DNA of 48,728 nt from Lachnospiraceae bacterium (GCA_028696165.1 JAQVHQ010000024.1:1-48728); one strand, 5' to 3'. Shown: positions 26,214 through 34,743, counted from the stretch's first letter. Notes: a model not told the origin generated them from the sequence alone. Program-made: numbers and translations.

Positions 26214-27089
26214 ATGGCATTAACAACTTGTCCTGAATGCGGTCAAATGGTTTCGTCAACCGCGAAAGTATGTCCACATTGCGGATATGATTTATCAACA
26301 GAGATTACTATTGCAGACCCTGAGAACTTTCTGGGCGCAGATGATTACAAAAAAATGACTGAAAATCAGCAGGCTGGAAATGGGCAATATAGAGACCAGC
26401 AAATGGCCCCATCCAGATTAAATAACCTCAAGAATACATCTGAAGACGAAGATAATTATCAAGGGAAAAATATCAATAAATCTTCCAAAAAAAATAATTA
26501 CACAGGTGCCGTCAATACTGAAAACGGGAAAAAATCCAAATCAAGACCGATGATCAGAAGGAAAACTAAAACTAAGACGAAATACAGGAAAAAGAGAAAA
26601 TCAGGTCTGTTCTCATCTTCGGGAAAATCTTCCCGGGATGCAGGATACAGAAAGCAAAGAAATCGTCAATCGCGGGATGACCGCAGAGATGGAAGAGGAT
26701 TAGGATGCCTGTTTCAGCTGATTATCTGGGTTATAATTATTGTATTATTATTCTTTGGTATTCGCAGATATGGAAGTGCTATCGTCTCGTATGCAAAGGA
26801 ATTTATAAACAATCATAAGACTACAGAAGAGTCATCAGAGCCCGGAAATACTGTTGAAGGTTCACAGACTGGTGGAAATTCATCAGCAGGAGAAGATTCT
26901 GACGCAAATACAGGTGAAGATGGCAATTTAACTGGAACTACGGATGGCTCAACAAATGGACAAAATAATTCTGATGACGGCGCAGACACAGGAACCGGCG
27001 GCGATTCGGGTGCGAGTGACGATTCTGGTAATGCAGACACAGGGAATGGCATCGGCGAAAGTTCCCACCTACTTGATGAAGTTAAATAA
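26214..27089 (+). CDS. Zinc-ribbon membrane protein with long Gly/Asp/Thr tail
   Basis: A 291-residue protein of unknown function. Residues 1-27 are a zinc ribbon (Cys6-x2-Cys9, Cys20-x2-Cys23). Residues 28-100 are hydrophilic. About 105-160 is very basic (Lys/Arg repeats). One transmembrane helix lies near 165-185 (LIIWVIIIVLLFFGIRRYG). The last 100 residues are low-complexity Gly/Ser/Thr/Asp/Asn, acidic and probably outside the cell. The ribbon and basic segment would be cytoplasmic, placing a nucleic-acid-binding or regulatory module at the membrane. RBS TGGAGG. Terminators precede and follow it, so it is monocistronic. Confidence 0.75.
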   Translation: MALTTCPECGQMVSSTAKVCPHCGYDLSTEITIADPENFLGADDYKKMTENQQAGNGQYRDQQMAPSRLNNLKNTSEDEDNYQGKNINKSSKKNNYTGAVNTENGKKSKSRPMIRRKTKTKTKYRKKRKSGLFSSSGKSSRDAGYRKQRNRQSRDDRRDGRGLGCLFQLIIWVIIIVLLFFGIRRYGSAIVSYAKEFINNHKTTEESSEPGNTVEGSQTGGNSSAGEDSDANTGEDGNLTGTTDGSTNGQNNSDDGADTGTGGDSGASDDSGNADTGNGIGESSHLLDEVK

Positions 27090-27102
27090 GTAGAGAAATG
27101 AT

Positions 27103-27141
27103 AGGATACTACATTTTACATATGTAGTGTCCTGTTTTTTT
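27103..27141 (+). terminator. Terminator of the zinc-ribbon gene
   Basis: AGGA-ACTACAT pairs with ATGTAGT-TCCT (one T/G pair between), followed after one G by seven or more T. Confidence 0.85.
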
Positions 27142-27216
27142 GGATAAAGTTTTCGGCACTTAATAAAGTGACAAGTAAGCCAAGGTGTACATGAATAAAA
27201 TAAATTTAATTCATAC

Positions 27217-27245
27217 TTGACAAATGGGAAATATGGGAATAAAAT
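27217..27245 (+). promoter_or_regulatory. Promoter of cysK
   Basis: TTGACA (27217-27222), 17-base spacer, TAAAAT (27240-27245), 50 bases before the ATG. No T-box or S-box leader is present in the short remaining leader. Confidence 0.75.
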
Positions 27246-27294
27246 AACAGCATAACAAAACACAGTAATCCAGTAGGAAAGGTAGGAAGATAAA

Positions 27295-28227
27295 ATGGCA
27301 AATGTAAAAAAAGGGATTTTAGAGTTGATCGGAAGCACTCCATTAGTGGAGGTTGTAAATATTGAAAAGGAACTTAAGCTGGAAGCGAGAGTGCTGGTTA
27401 AACTGGAATATTTTAATCCAGCAGGAAGTGTAAAAGACAGAATTGCCAAAGCTATGATAGAAGATGCCGAAACAAAAGGATTGTTAAAAGCAGGTTCTGT
27501 TATTATCGAACCCACTTCTGGAAACACAGGGATTGGACTGGCAGCAATTGCTGCGTCAAAGGGATATCGTGTGATTCTGACTATGCCAGAGACTATGAGT
27601 GTAGAGCGAAGAAATATATTAAAGGCATATGGGGCAGAACTAGTATTGACAGATGGTAGTAAAGGAATGAAGGGTGCAATTGCAAAAGCAGAAGAGCTTG
27701 CGGCAGAGACTTTGAACAGTTTTATTCCGGGACAGTTTGTCAATGGAGCTAATCCCGCTGCGCATCGTGCGACAACAGGACCAGAGATATGGCAGGATAC
27801 AGATGGACAGGTAGATATCTTTATCGCAGGAGTCGGTACAGGTGGAACACTTACCGGAGTCGGAGAATATTTGAAATCACAAAAACCGGATGTGAAGATT
27901 GTGGCATTAGAGCCAGCGTCATCTCCGGTACTGTCTCAGGGAAAAGGCGGACCACATAAGATTCAGGGAATCGGAGCAGGATTTGTTCCAGATGTGTTAA
28001 ATACAAAGATTTATGATGATATTTTTACTGTGGAAAATGATGATGCTTTCGCAACGGGGAAACTGCTTGCTAAAAAGGAGGGCATTCTTGTTGGAATTTC
28101 TTCAGGAGCTGCTTTGTATGGGGCAATTGAGCTGGCAAAACTTCCGGAAAATAAAGGGAAGACGATTGTGGCATTGCTTCCGGATAATGGAGATCGGTAT
28201 TATTCTACTCCTTTGTTTGTAGAGTAG
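27295..28227 (+). CDS. cysK: Cysteine synthase (O-acetylserine sulfhydrylase)
   Basis: PLP enzyme of 310 residues that makes cysteine from O-acetylserine and sulfide in the cytosol. Motifs: PLP lysine Lys47 in NPAGSVKDR; the substrate loop TSGNTG; the phosphate-binding loop [10 protein letters not shown]; and the C-terminal [12 protein letters not shown]. Length is standard for CysK/CysM. RBS AAAGGTAGGAAG. It stands alone between a terminator and a large palindromic element, with no cysE or cys regulator next to it. Confidence 0.95.
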   Translation: MANVKKGILELIGSTPLVEVVNIEKELKLEARVLVKLEYFNPAGSVKDRIAKAMIEDAETKGLLKAGSVIIEPTSGNTGIGLAAIAASKGYRVILTMPETMSVERRNILKAYGAELVLTDGSKGMKGAIAKAEELAAETLNSFIPGQFVNGANPAAHRATTGPEIWQDTDGQVDIFIAGVGTGGTLTGVGEYLKSQKPDVKIVALEPASSPVLSQGKGGPHKIQGIGAGFVPDVLNTKIYDDIFTVENDDAFATGKLLAKKEGILVGISSGAALYGAIELAKLPENKGKTIVALLPDNGDRYYSTPLFVE

Positions 28228-28250
28228 AGATGTCTTTTACTGAAGGGAAT

Positions 28251-28324
28251 AGACTTGGGAAAGGGACGCATCAGAGCGGTAGAAAATAGACTTGGGAAAG
28301 GGACGCATCAGAGCGGCAGAAAAT
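28251..28324. repeat. 37-bp tandem duplication
   Basis: 28251-28287 and 28288-28324 are direct copies differing at one base (T/C). The right half of the unit equals the start of the left arm of the palindrome that begins at 28305, so a palindrome end appears to have been partly duplicated. Confidence 0.9.
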
Positions 28325-28564
28325 CCCCCTTGAAAAGTGAAGCATCCCCGTCCCACAAACAACACCGTACACAAACGTGGGCAACGCCCCGGCAAACTAA
28401 CTATCAACAACGACTAAGACGCTCAGAAGTGTCTTCGCGCCTAAGTCTTTTGTAGATAGTGGATTTTGCCGGGGCTAAGTGCGCCCACTAATTGTTTGTG
28501 TACGGTGTTGTTTGTGGGACGGGGTGCTTCACTTTTCAAGGGGGATTTTCTGCCGCTCTGATGC
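28305..28564. repeat. 260-bp near-perfect palindromic element
   Basis: Left arm 28305-28376 and right arm 28494-28564 are reverse complements over 71 bp with one bulged T (28345). Inner nested stems continue it: GTGGGC/GCCCAC, CCCCGGCAAA/TTTGCCGGGG, ACTATC/GATAGT, an imperfect GACT..AGTC stem and an apical GAAG/CTTC. Folded, the whole unit is a single rod about 110 bp long. It carries no credible ORF. Candidates are a MITE-like non-autonomous element or a structured RNA. It has no U tract, so a simple cysK terminator is unlikely. Confidence 0.9.
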
Positions 28565-28905
28565 TGGTTATTGGCTAGGCTGCTAGGCGAATGGAGTGCT
28601 TTGAGTTGCTGTGCATGCGTAAAATGGTCGGTGGACTATTTTTAAGTTGCCGAGCATGTGTAAAATGGTGAGGAAAAGGGGATGAGGTATCTTGAATCTA
28701 TAAAAATACAGCTGTGGAGTTGTAATGTGAATGAAAATTTTGTAATATTAGGAGATAACAGGGTTTGATGTGAGCGAATGGAACTTGTTATGGTGGATGG
28801 GAAAATGATGTGGGATTGACTTTGGCGTTTGAAATTTTGCGATGGAAGATTGAAGTGATGTGCATACAGAGAGAAAAGTTGTGTGCCAAGTCAGAAGGAG
28901 CGTTT
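28565..28905 (+). other. Gene-free stretch before hydE
   Basis: 341 bases of G/T/A-rich, C-poor DNA. Apart from the direct-repeat pair I see no credible ORF and no clear promoter for hydE. The TTGACT near 28815 lacks a matching -10. Confidence 0.4.
28604..28669. repeat. Pair of imperfect 25-bp direct repeats
   Basis: 28604-28628 and 28645-28669 share AGTTGC..GCATG.GTAAAATGGT, with only a few mismatches. They lie in a G-rich, gene-free stretch between the palindrome and hydE. Confidence 0.7.
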
Positions 28906-29949
28906 ATGAATGTTGTGGATAGATTGATAGAGGAGCATGTTCTTCGGACGGCAGAATATGTGGAATTGCTGAAGCTTGCGGATAATCAGGATGTGGTGGC
29001 GCAGCTTGCAGATGAGGCGGTGCGTCTGCGTAAGAAAAATTATGGTAATAAAGTTTTTACCAGAGGTCTGATTGAGTTTACAAATTATTGCAAGAATAAT
29101 TGTTATTATTGTGGGATTCGCCGTGGTAATCAGCATGCCAGGAGATATCGACTGACGAAGGATGAAATTCTGGCTTGTTGTGTAAACGGGTATGAATTGG
29201 GCTTTCGAACATTTGTCCTGCAGGGCGGGGAAGATCCATTTTATACGGACGAGAAGATGGTTGATATAATTGGAACGATTAAAAAAAAATATCCGGACTG
29301 TGCCTTGACACTTTCTATTGGAGAAAAGAGTTATGAGAGTTATAAAGCTTATAAGGAGGCTGGGGCAGACCGTTTCCTTCTGCGTCATGAGACTGCAACA
29401 GAAGAACATTATCGGATGCTGCATCCTGTGGAGATGAGCCTTGATAATCGAAAGAAGTGCCTGTATGAGTTAAAAGAACTTGGATATCAGGTGGGTGCTG
29501 GATTTATGGTGGGTTCTCCCGGACAGACGATAGATAATCTGGCAGAAGATTTGATGTTTTTGCAGAAATTGAAACCACAGATGGTTGGAATTGGACCATT
29601 TATTCCGCACCATGAGACGCAGTTCGCCGCAGAGCCGGCCGGCAGTGTGGATATGACTTTATATTTATTATCAATTATAAGAATTATGCTTCCGCATGTA
29701 TTACTCCCGGCGACAACAGCGCTCGGGACGCTGGATCCGAAGGGACGTGAGAGAGGGCTCTCTGTTGGAGCAAATGTAGTGATGCCGAATCTATCACCGG
29801 TAAAAAACCGGAAGCAGTATGAGTTGTATGATAATAAAATCTGTACAGGAGAAGAAGCAGCAGAATGCAGAGGCTGTCTGGGAAATAGAGTGGCTTCAGT
29901 TGGATATGAGCTGGTGAATGAGCGCGGAGACTATGTGGAATCATTATAA
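28906..29949 (+). CDS. hydE: [FeFe]-hydrogenase maturase HydE (radical SAM)
   Basis: A 347-residue radical S-adenosylmethionine enzyme that helps build the di-iron subcluster of the [FeFe]-hydrogenase H-cluster. The 4Fe-4S motif is Cys62-x3-Cys66-x2-Cys69 in NYCKNNCYYCGIRRGN. Other features are the SAM-binding QGGEDP, LLRHETA and GIGPFIPH segments, and extra C-terminal cysteines (ICTGEEAAECRGCLG) that could hold HydE's second, non-essential cluster. The ATG at 28906 has AGAAGGAG upstream; the longer frame from 28810 lacks an RBS. hydF, hydG and hydrogenase genes are not in this window. BioB- or PylB-like relatives are less likely given the CGIRRGN signature. Confidence 0.9.
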   Translation: MNVVDRLIEEHVLRTAEYVELLKLADNQDVVAQLADEAVRLRKKNYGNKVFTRGLIEFTNYCKNNCYYCGIRRGNQHARRYRLTKDEILACCVNGYELGFRTFVLQGGEDPFYTDEKMVDIIGTIKKKYPDCALTLSIGEKSYESYKAYKEAGADRFLLRHETATEEHYRMLHPVEMSLDNRKKCLYELKELGYQVGAGFMVGSPGQTIDNLAEDLMFLQKLKPQMVGIGPFIPHHETQFAAEPAGSVDMTLYLLSIIRIMLPHVLLPATTALGTLDPKGRERGLSVGANVVMPNLSPVKNRKQYELYDNKICTGEEAAECRGCLGNRVASVGYELVNERGDYVESL

Positions 29950-30005
29950 GTAGTTTTATTGCAAATGAGGAGCAAAGAAGTAAATGTAATCAGAGGAGGA
30001 TTGTT

Positions 30006-30377
30006 ATGAAATTCATGCAACAGTTTGGCATTATCTTAGGCATTACCTTTGTGGGAGAAGTGCTGAAAGAATTGATACCATTACCGATACCCGCCAGTAT
30101 CTATGGTTTGGTACTTATGCTGCTATGTCTGCAGACAGGCATAGTAAAATTAAAAAGTGTGGAGGAGAGCGGAAACTTCCTTATTGAAATAATGCCGTTG
30201 ATGTTCATACCTGCGGCCGTAGGGTTGATGGAAAGCTTCGAACAGTTAAGACCGATTCTTTTTTCAGTGGTTTTTGTGACTGCAGCAACCACAATTATCG
30301 TCATGGTGGTAACCGGAAGAGTGACACAGTATATTTTAAGAAGGGAGGAGAATAGCAGTGAAGGAAATATTGAGTGA
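30006..30377 (+). CDS. lrgA: LrgA/CidA holin-like membrane protein
   Basis: A 123-residue protein with four hydrophobic segments: FGIILGITFVGEVL, PASIYGLVLMLL, IMPLMFIPAAVGLM and VVFVTAATTIIVMVV. This is the CidA/LrgA layout. The family was linked to control of murein hydrolase export; more recent work connects it with pyruvate and overflow-metabolite handling. RBS AGAGGAGG. Its end overlaps lrgB by 20 bases, so the pair is translationally coupled. Confidence 0.88.
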   Translation: MKFMQQFGIILGITFVGEVLKELIPLPIPASIYGLVLMLLCLQTGIVKLKSVEESGNFLIEIMPLMFIPAAVGLMESFEQLRPILFSVVFVTAATTIIVMVVTGRVTQYILRREENSSEGNIE

Positions 30378-31050
30378 TTCCCTATTCTTTGGCGTATTCG
30401 TCAGCGTCATGGGATATCAATTGGGAATTATATTAAAGAAAAAATTTGGTTTTGCTATATTCAATCCCCTGCTGGTATCCATAATATTTGTAATGCTCAT
30501 ATTGAAGCTGCTTCACGTAGATTTCGACAGCTACAATGAAGGAGCCAAATATCTCAGTTACCTGCTGACACCTGCCACAGTATGTTTGGCCATTCCTCTA
30601 TATCAACAGCTGGAATTACTGAAAAACAATCTAAAGGCGGTAGCAATCGGAATTCTCTCAGGTGTCCTTGCAAGCATGTGCAGCATTTTGATATTTGCAC
30701 GTTTGTTTGAATTCACCCATGAACAATACGTGACAATGCTGCCTAAATCTATTACAACAGCCATCGGCATGGGCGTATCCGAAGAACTGGGAGGCATCGT
30801 GACGATTACAGTAGCAACTATCATAATTACAGGAATCCTGGGAAATGTAATAGCAGATTTTGTATGCAAAATATTCAGAATTACCCATCCAATAGCCAAA
30901 GGCCTGGCTCTGGGAACGGCAGCCCACGCCATCGGAACCGCCAAAGCCATGGAAATGGGAGAAATCGAAGGCGCCATGAGTTCCCTGGCCATAGCAGTCG
31001 CCGGCCTATGTACAGTCCTGGGTGCATCTGTATTTGCTATGTTTTTATAA
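30358..31050 (+). CDS. lrgB: LrgB/CidB membrane protein
   Basis: A 230-residue polytopic partner of LrgA. Typical LrgB segments are LLTPATVCLAIPLYQQ, LPKSITTAIGMGVSEELGG and LGTAAHAIGTAKAMEMGE. GTG start with GGGAGGAG upstream inside lrgA. No LytSR two-component system lies beside it. Codon third positions become C-rich towards the 3' end. Confidence 0.9.
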   Translation: MKEILSDSLFFGVFVSVMGYQLGIILKKKFGFAIFNPLLVSIIFVMLILKLLHVDFDSYNEGAKYLSYLLTPATVCLAIPLYQQLELLKNNLKAVAIGILSGVLASMCSILIFARLFEFTHEQYVTMLPKSITTAIGMGVSEELGGIVTITVATIIITGILGNVIADFVCKIFRITHPIAKGLALGTAAHAIGTAKAMEMGEIEGAMSSLAIAVAGLCTVLGASVFAMFL

Positions 31051-31167
31051 AAAATCCAGATATGATCTTGCAAGAAGATAAGACACGAACTTCCCTGTTT
31101 GAATGTTGGTCTTGGCTTATAGCTATTGAATGACCTGATGAGAATCTTGTCCGTAGTTTTTTTCTCT

Positions 31168-31199
31168 GCTGCCCCCAAATTGACCTCAAACGGGGCAGC
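31168..31199 (+). terminator. Probable terminator of lrgAB
   Basis: GCTGCCCC (31168-31175) pairs with GGGGCAGC (31192-31199), followed by a weak T tract (TAGTTTTA). It is 118 bases after the lrgB stop. Confidence 0.5.
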
Positions 31200-31555
31200 G
31201 TAGTTTTACATCTATATATGCCCCGTACAGACGAAATTCGATATGGGCATTAGATACGAAAGGTACATCTTCATATTGTTGAGATGTCGGGGACAAAATG
31301 TATTTTGACAGAAATATGTTTTAATTGTTCTCCAAATGAGTTTCGATTTCAGATGATTTCTTTTGGGAATAAGCAAGGCGTTTCGCTCGATTTAAGGATT
31401 GTTCTGACTATAGATTCTAAGCAAACCTTTTGACTCCGACACCATTGCGGGGGATCTGCACCCATTTTCAATAAATTAAAACAAAGAATCAACAAAGAAT
31501 AAAACGGAAAATAAACCCAAAAGTAAAATAAAAGCCAAAATAAAGAAAAAATAAC
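31200..31555. other. Gene-free stretch with small inverted repeats
   Basis: No credible ORF or tRNA. ATGCCC/GGGCAT (31218-31250) and ACATCT/AGATGT (31265-31287) are short inverted repeats. The segment near 31430-31465 superficially resembles part of a tRNA anticodon arm but lacks the rest of a cloverleaf. The last 90 bases are A-rich. Confidence 0.4.
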
Positions 31556-31584
31556 TTGACGAGCCCTCACAATGATGTTAGACT
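31556..31584 (+). promoter_or_regulatory. Promoter of rpmG-secE-nusG
   Basis: TTGACG (31556-31561), 17-base spacer, TAGACT (31579-31584). The 150-base leader that follows holds a T8 run (31609-31616) and two hairpins: ATCAGA/TCTGAT (31626-31647) and TGATAGT/ACTATCA (31695-31716). The latter lies just before the rpmG RBS. Confidence 0.6.
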
Positions 31585-31744
31585 AAGTAAGCGACATGGA
31601 AGTAGGTCTTTTTTTTATGCCTAAAATCAGAACCATAAAAGTCTGATAAAAAGCTTTTATACTATATAAAGAAGACAAAAAAGGCCGTTGCAAATGATAG
31701 TTTTCCGATACTATCAGCGAAAAGAACACATGGAGGTGGAAGTC

Positions 31745-31894
31745 GTGCGCGTAAAAATCACATTGGCATGTACGGAGTGTAAACAACGTAATTACAACAT
31801 GACAAAAGAAAAAAAGAATCATCCAGACAGAATGGAAACAAAGAAATATTGTAAGTTCTGTAAAACACACACATTACACAAAGAAACTAAATAA
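31745..31894 (+). CDS. rpmG: 50S ribosomal protein L33
   Basis: A 49-residue ribosomal protein of the zinc-binding (C+) form: Cys9-x2-Cys12 and Cys36-x2-Cys39. GTG start chosen because GGAGGTGG lies upstream and the product begins at the family's usual RVKITLAC. Many Firmicutes carry a second, cysteine-free L33 induced in zinc shortage; none is here. First gene of the rpmG-secE-nusG unit. Confidence 0.95.
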   Translation: MRVKITLACTECKQRNYNMTKEKKNHPDRMETKKYCKFCKTHTLHKETK

Positions 31895-31957
31895 TTAAAG
31901 TAAAGTGTGGCCATTATATCCGAGAGGATATGATATGGAAAGGTTAAGGTGAAACTT

Positions 31958-32164
31958 ATGGCAGATGCTGTAAAAACTGACAAAGCTCCGAAAAAGAGCT
32001 GGTTTAAAGGCCTTAAGTCCGAGTTTAACAAGATTATCTGGACAGATAAGCAAACTTTGGGAAAACAGACGGTAGCTGTAGTGGTTATCAGTATTCTATT
32101 AGGAGTGATTATCGCAGTAGTAGATAGTTTGGCTTTACAAGGAATTAATTTCTTAATCAAATAA
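31958..32164 (+). CDS. secE: Preprotein translocase subunit SecE
   Basis: A 68-residue single-span membrane subunit of the SecYEG channel. A charged amphipathic region (KSWFKGLKSEFNKIIWTDKQ) precedes one C-terminal transmembrane helix (VAVVVISILLGVIIAVVDSL). This is the short form typical of Firmicutes. ATG at 31958 after AAGGTG; the GTG at 31949 is part of that RBS. Confidence 0.93.
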   Translation: MADAVKTDKAPKKSWFKGLKSEFNKIIWTDKQTLGKQTVAVVVISILLGVIIAVVDSLALQGINFLIK

Positions 32165-32180
32165 GGACAAGGGTGATGAA

Positions 32181-32696
32181 ATGTCAGAAGCAAAATGGTA
32201 TGTAGTCCACACATATTCGGGCTACGAGAACAAAGTAAAAGCCGACATTGAAAAGACAATTGAAAACAGACATCTTGAGGACCAGATTTTAGAGGTTCGT
32301 GTTCCTATGCAGGACGTAGTGGAAATGAAAAATGGCATTTCAAAGCAGACACAGAAAAAATTATTTCCAGGATACGTTTTACTGAACATGATCATGAATG
32401 ATGATACTTGGTATGTAGTTCGTAATAGCAGAGGTGTTACTGGATTCGTTGGACCGGGATCAAAACCAGTTCCTCTTACAGAAGAAGAGATGATGCCGCT
32501 TGGTATTCAGACAGAAAATGTCCTCATTGATTATGAAGTAGGAGATGCAGTTGTTGTTCTTGCCGGTGCATGGAAAGATACCACAGGTATTATCCAGCAC
32601 ATCAACGAACAGAAGCAGGTTGTGACCATTAATGTTGAGCTGTTTGGCCGCGAAACGCCAGTTGAAATTGGTTTCGCAGAGATTAAAAAGATGTAA
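32181..32696 (+). CDS. nusG: Transcription antitermination factor NusG
   Basis: A 171-residue elongation factor that binds RNA polymerase beta'. The N-terminal NGN domain (KWYVVHTYSGYENKVK) contacts the clamp. The C-terminal KOW domain (about 118-171; VGDAVVVLAGAWKDTTGIIQ) contacts S10 or Rho. Starts 16 bases after secE with AAGGGTGATG upstream. Confidence 0.96.
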   Translation: MSEAKWYVVHTYSGYENKVKADIEKTIENRHLEDQILEVRVPMQDVVEMKNGISKQTQKKLFPGYVLLNMIMNDDTWYVVRNSRGVTGFVGPGSKPVPLTEEEMMPLGIQTENVLIDYEVGDAVVVLAGAWKDTTGIIQHINEQKQVVTINVELFGRETPVEIGFAEIKKM

Positions 32697-32780
32697 ATGA
32701 ACATGGCTGAATAATGGATGAATTTCAGCCGCAAGTGGGAGGGATATCCCCCGCAAATACCACATAGGAGGTGCCTAAAA

Positions 32781-33206
32781 ATGGCAAAAAAAGTAGAAGG
32801 ATATATTAAATTACAGATTCCTGCTGGTAAAGCAACACCAGCACCACCTGTTGGACCAGCACTTGGACAGCACGGTGTTAACATTGTACAGTTTACAAAA
32901 GAATTCAACGCAAGAACAGCTGATCAGGGCGATATGATTATCCCTGTTGTCATCACTGTTTACGCTGACAGAAGTTTCAGTTTCGTAACCAAAACTCCAC
33001 CAGCAGCAGTTTTAATTAAGAAAGCTTGTAACATCAAATCTGGTTCAGGCGTTCCTAACAAAACAAAAGTTGCTAAGATTACAAGAGCACAGCTTCAGGA
33101 AATCGCTGAGTTAAAGATGAAAGACTTAAACGCAGGATCAATCGATGCAGCTATCAGCATGATTGCGGGTACAGCTCGCAGCATGGGCGTAACAGTGGAG
33201 GAGTAA
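32781..33206 (+). CDS. rplK: 50S ribosomal protein L11
   Basis: A 141-residue component of the GTPase-associated centre that binds 23S rRNA helices 43/44. [20 protein letters not shown] is the diagnostic N-terminal motif. The ATG at 32781 follows AGGAGGTG; the longer frame from 32718 is in the nusG-rplK gap. The gap holds a GGGAGGGATATCCCCC stem (about 32738-32753). Confidence 0.97.
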   Translation: MAKKVEGYIKLQIPAGKATPAPPVGPALGQHGVNIVQFTKEFNARTADQGDMIIPVVITVYADRSFSFVTKTPPAAVLIKKACNIKSGSGVPNKTKVAKITRAQLQEIAELKMKDLNAGSIDAAISMIAGTARSMGVTVEE

Positions 33207-33210
33207 GGAT

Positions 33211-33903
33211 ATGAAAAGAGGAAAAAAATACTTAGAAGCAGCAAAAGCATTTGATCGTACTAACCTGTATGATCCTGCAGAAGCAGTTGCTATCGTTAAA
33301 AAGTCAGCAGTAGCTAAATTTGATGAGACAATCGAAGCTCATATCAGAACCGGATGTGACGGACGTCATGCAGATCAGCAGATTCGTGGCGCAGTAGTAC
33401 TGCCTCATGGAACTGGTAAAACAGTTCGTATCTTAGTATTCGCTAAAGGTGCTAAAGCTGAAGAAGCTCTTGCAGCTGGAGCAGATTACGTTGGAGCAGA
33501 GGAATTAGTTCCAAAGATCCAGAAAGACGGATGGTTTGAATTTGATGTAGTTGTAGCTACACCAGACATGATGGGTGTTGTTGGACGTCTTGGTCGTGTA
33601 TTAGGACCAAAAGGTTTAATGCCTAACCCTAAAGCTGGAACAGTTACTATGGATGTTACAAAGGCAATTGCTGATATCAAAGCAGGTAAAATCGAATATC
33701 GTCTGGATAAGACAAATATCGTACACGTGCCAATCGGAAAAGCTTCTTTTACAGAAGAACAGTTAGCAGAGAACTTCCAAACTCTTATCGATGCTCTTAA
33801 CAAGGCTAAACCAAGCGCATTAAAAGGACAGTATATGAGAAGCGTAACTATCGCTCCTACTATGGGCCCTGGCGTTCGTATCAACCCTGTTAAATTAGCA
33901 TAA
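33211..33903 (+). CDS. rplA: 50S ribosomal protein L1
   Basis: A 230-residue protein of the L1 stalk that also represses its own operon in many bacteria. [21 protein letters not shown] is the signature. It starts 4 bases after the rplK stop with GGAGGAG as RBS, so the two are coupled. Confidence 0.97.
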   Translation: MKRGKKYLEAAKAFDRTNLYDPAEAVAIVKKSAVAKFDETIEAHIRTGCDGRHADQQIRGAVVLPHGTGKTVRILVFAKGAKAEEALAAGADYVGAEELVPKIQKDGWFEFDVVVATPDMMGVVGRLGRVLGPKGLMPNPKAGTVTMDVTKAIADIKAGKIEYRLDKTNIVHVPIGKASFTEEQLAENFQTLIDALNKAKPSALKGQYMRSVTIAPTMGPGVRINPVKLA

Positions 33904-33911
33904 TAAATTAC

Positions 33912-33940
33912 TTGACAAAAACATCGAAGGATGTTATATT
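33912..33940 (+). promoter_or_regulatory. Promoter of rplJL
   Basis: TTGACA (33912-33917), 17-base spacer, TATATT (33935-33940); begins 8 bases after the rplA stop. Confidence 0.85.
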
Positions 33941-33944
33941 CAAT

Positions 33945-34040
33945 CAGGAAACTGCCGAAGACAGTAGGTGCCGTAAGGCATAAGGGTCAAAACGCCTACC
34001 GAGGAAACTTTCATTCTTTTATTATTTGAGAATAATTGTG
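33945..34040 (+). ncRNA. Ribosomal protein L10 leader
   Basis: The leader contains CCGAAGACAGTAGGTGCC, then GGCATAAGGGTCAAAACGCC and TACCGAGG. This matches the arrangement of the known L10 leader, where L10(L12)4 binds to repress its own operon. Position and the following attenuator agree with this. Boundaries are approximate. Confidence 0.8.
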
Positions 34041-34073
34041 AAACCTCTTTGTCTGGTGGCAAAGAGGTTTTTT
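34041..34073 (+). terminator. Attenuator in the L10 leader
   Basis: AAACCTCTTTG (34041-34051) pairs with CAAAGAGGTTT (34060-34070) and runs into T6. It lies before rplJ, so it should attenuate rplJL transcription. Confidence 0.85.
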
Positions 34074-34126
34074 AATGAGAATCTTGACGGCGGTACACAC
34101 AAATTTATAAGGAGGTGCACCAATTC

Positions 34127-34696
34127 ATGGCAAAAGTAGAACTTAAACAACCAATCGTAGAAGAGATTTCTAATGTAATCAAAGACGCTGAGTCTGTAGT
34201 ATTAGTTAAATACGCTGGACTTACTGTTGAACAGGATACTCAGTTACGTAAAGATTTAAGAGAAGCTGGAGTTGCATACAAAGTTTACAAGAATACAATG
34301 ATGAACTTTGCATTCAAAGGAACTGCATGTGAAGAGTTATCTAAACACTTAGACGGACCAAACGCATTAGCAGTATCTACAGAAGATGCAACTGCTCCAG
34401 CAAGAATTTTAGCAGGTTATGCTAAAAAGATGCCGGCACTTGAGTTAATCGCAGGTGTGGTTGAAGGAAATTACTATGATACTGACGGAATTACAGCATT
34501 AGCTTCTATTCCATCAAGAGAAGAATTACTTGGCAAGTTACTTGGAAGCATTCAGTCTCCAATTACCAACTTTGCTCGTGTTCTTAATCAGATCGCAGAA
34601 GCAGGCGGCGCTACAGCAACAGAAGCTCCAGCAGAAGAAGCAGTGGCAGCAGAAGCTCCAGCAACTGAAGAAACAGCAGAAACTCCTGCTGAATAA
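34127..34696 (+). CDS. rplJ: 50S ribosomal protein L10
   Basis: A 189-residue base of the L7/L12 stalk. The RNA-binding N-terminal domain includes YAGLTVEQDTQLR and KVYKNTM. The C-terminal helix and Ala/Glu/Thr-rich tail (after about residue 165) carry L12 dimers; the tail is longer and more Ala/Glu-rich than in many relatives. ATG at 34127 after AGGAGGTG; the GTG at 34115 overlaps that RBS. Confidence 0.96.
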   Translation: MAKVELKQPIVEEISNVIKDAESVVLVKYAGLTVEQDTQLRKDLREAGVAYKVYKNTMMNFAFKGTACEELSKHLDGPNALAVSTEDATAPARILAGYAKKMPALELIAGVVEGNYYDTDGITALASIPSREELLGKLLGSIQSPITNFARVLNQIAEAGGATATEAPAEEAVAAEAPATEETAETPAE

Positions 34697-34743
34697 TCAA
34701 TAGGAAAACTATAATAAGAAAATTATAACGGAGGTAAATTATA

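Noticed and set aside
28255-28455. 66-codon ORF in the palindrome
   Set aside because: Composition follows the repeat arms, there is no RBS, and the left part is the tandem duplication.
28306-28564. CRISPR array or attachment site at the palindrome
   Set aside because: No regularly spaced direct repeats with unique spacers, no integrase and no tRNA target.
31430-31470. tRNA-like fragment (CTTTTGACTCCG)
   Set aside because: No acceptor stem, D arm or TTC arm at suitable spacing; not a tRNA gene.
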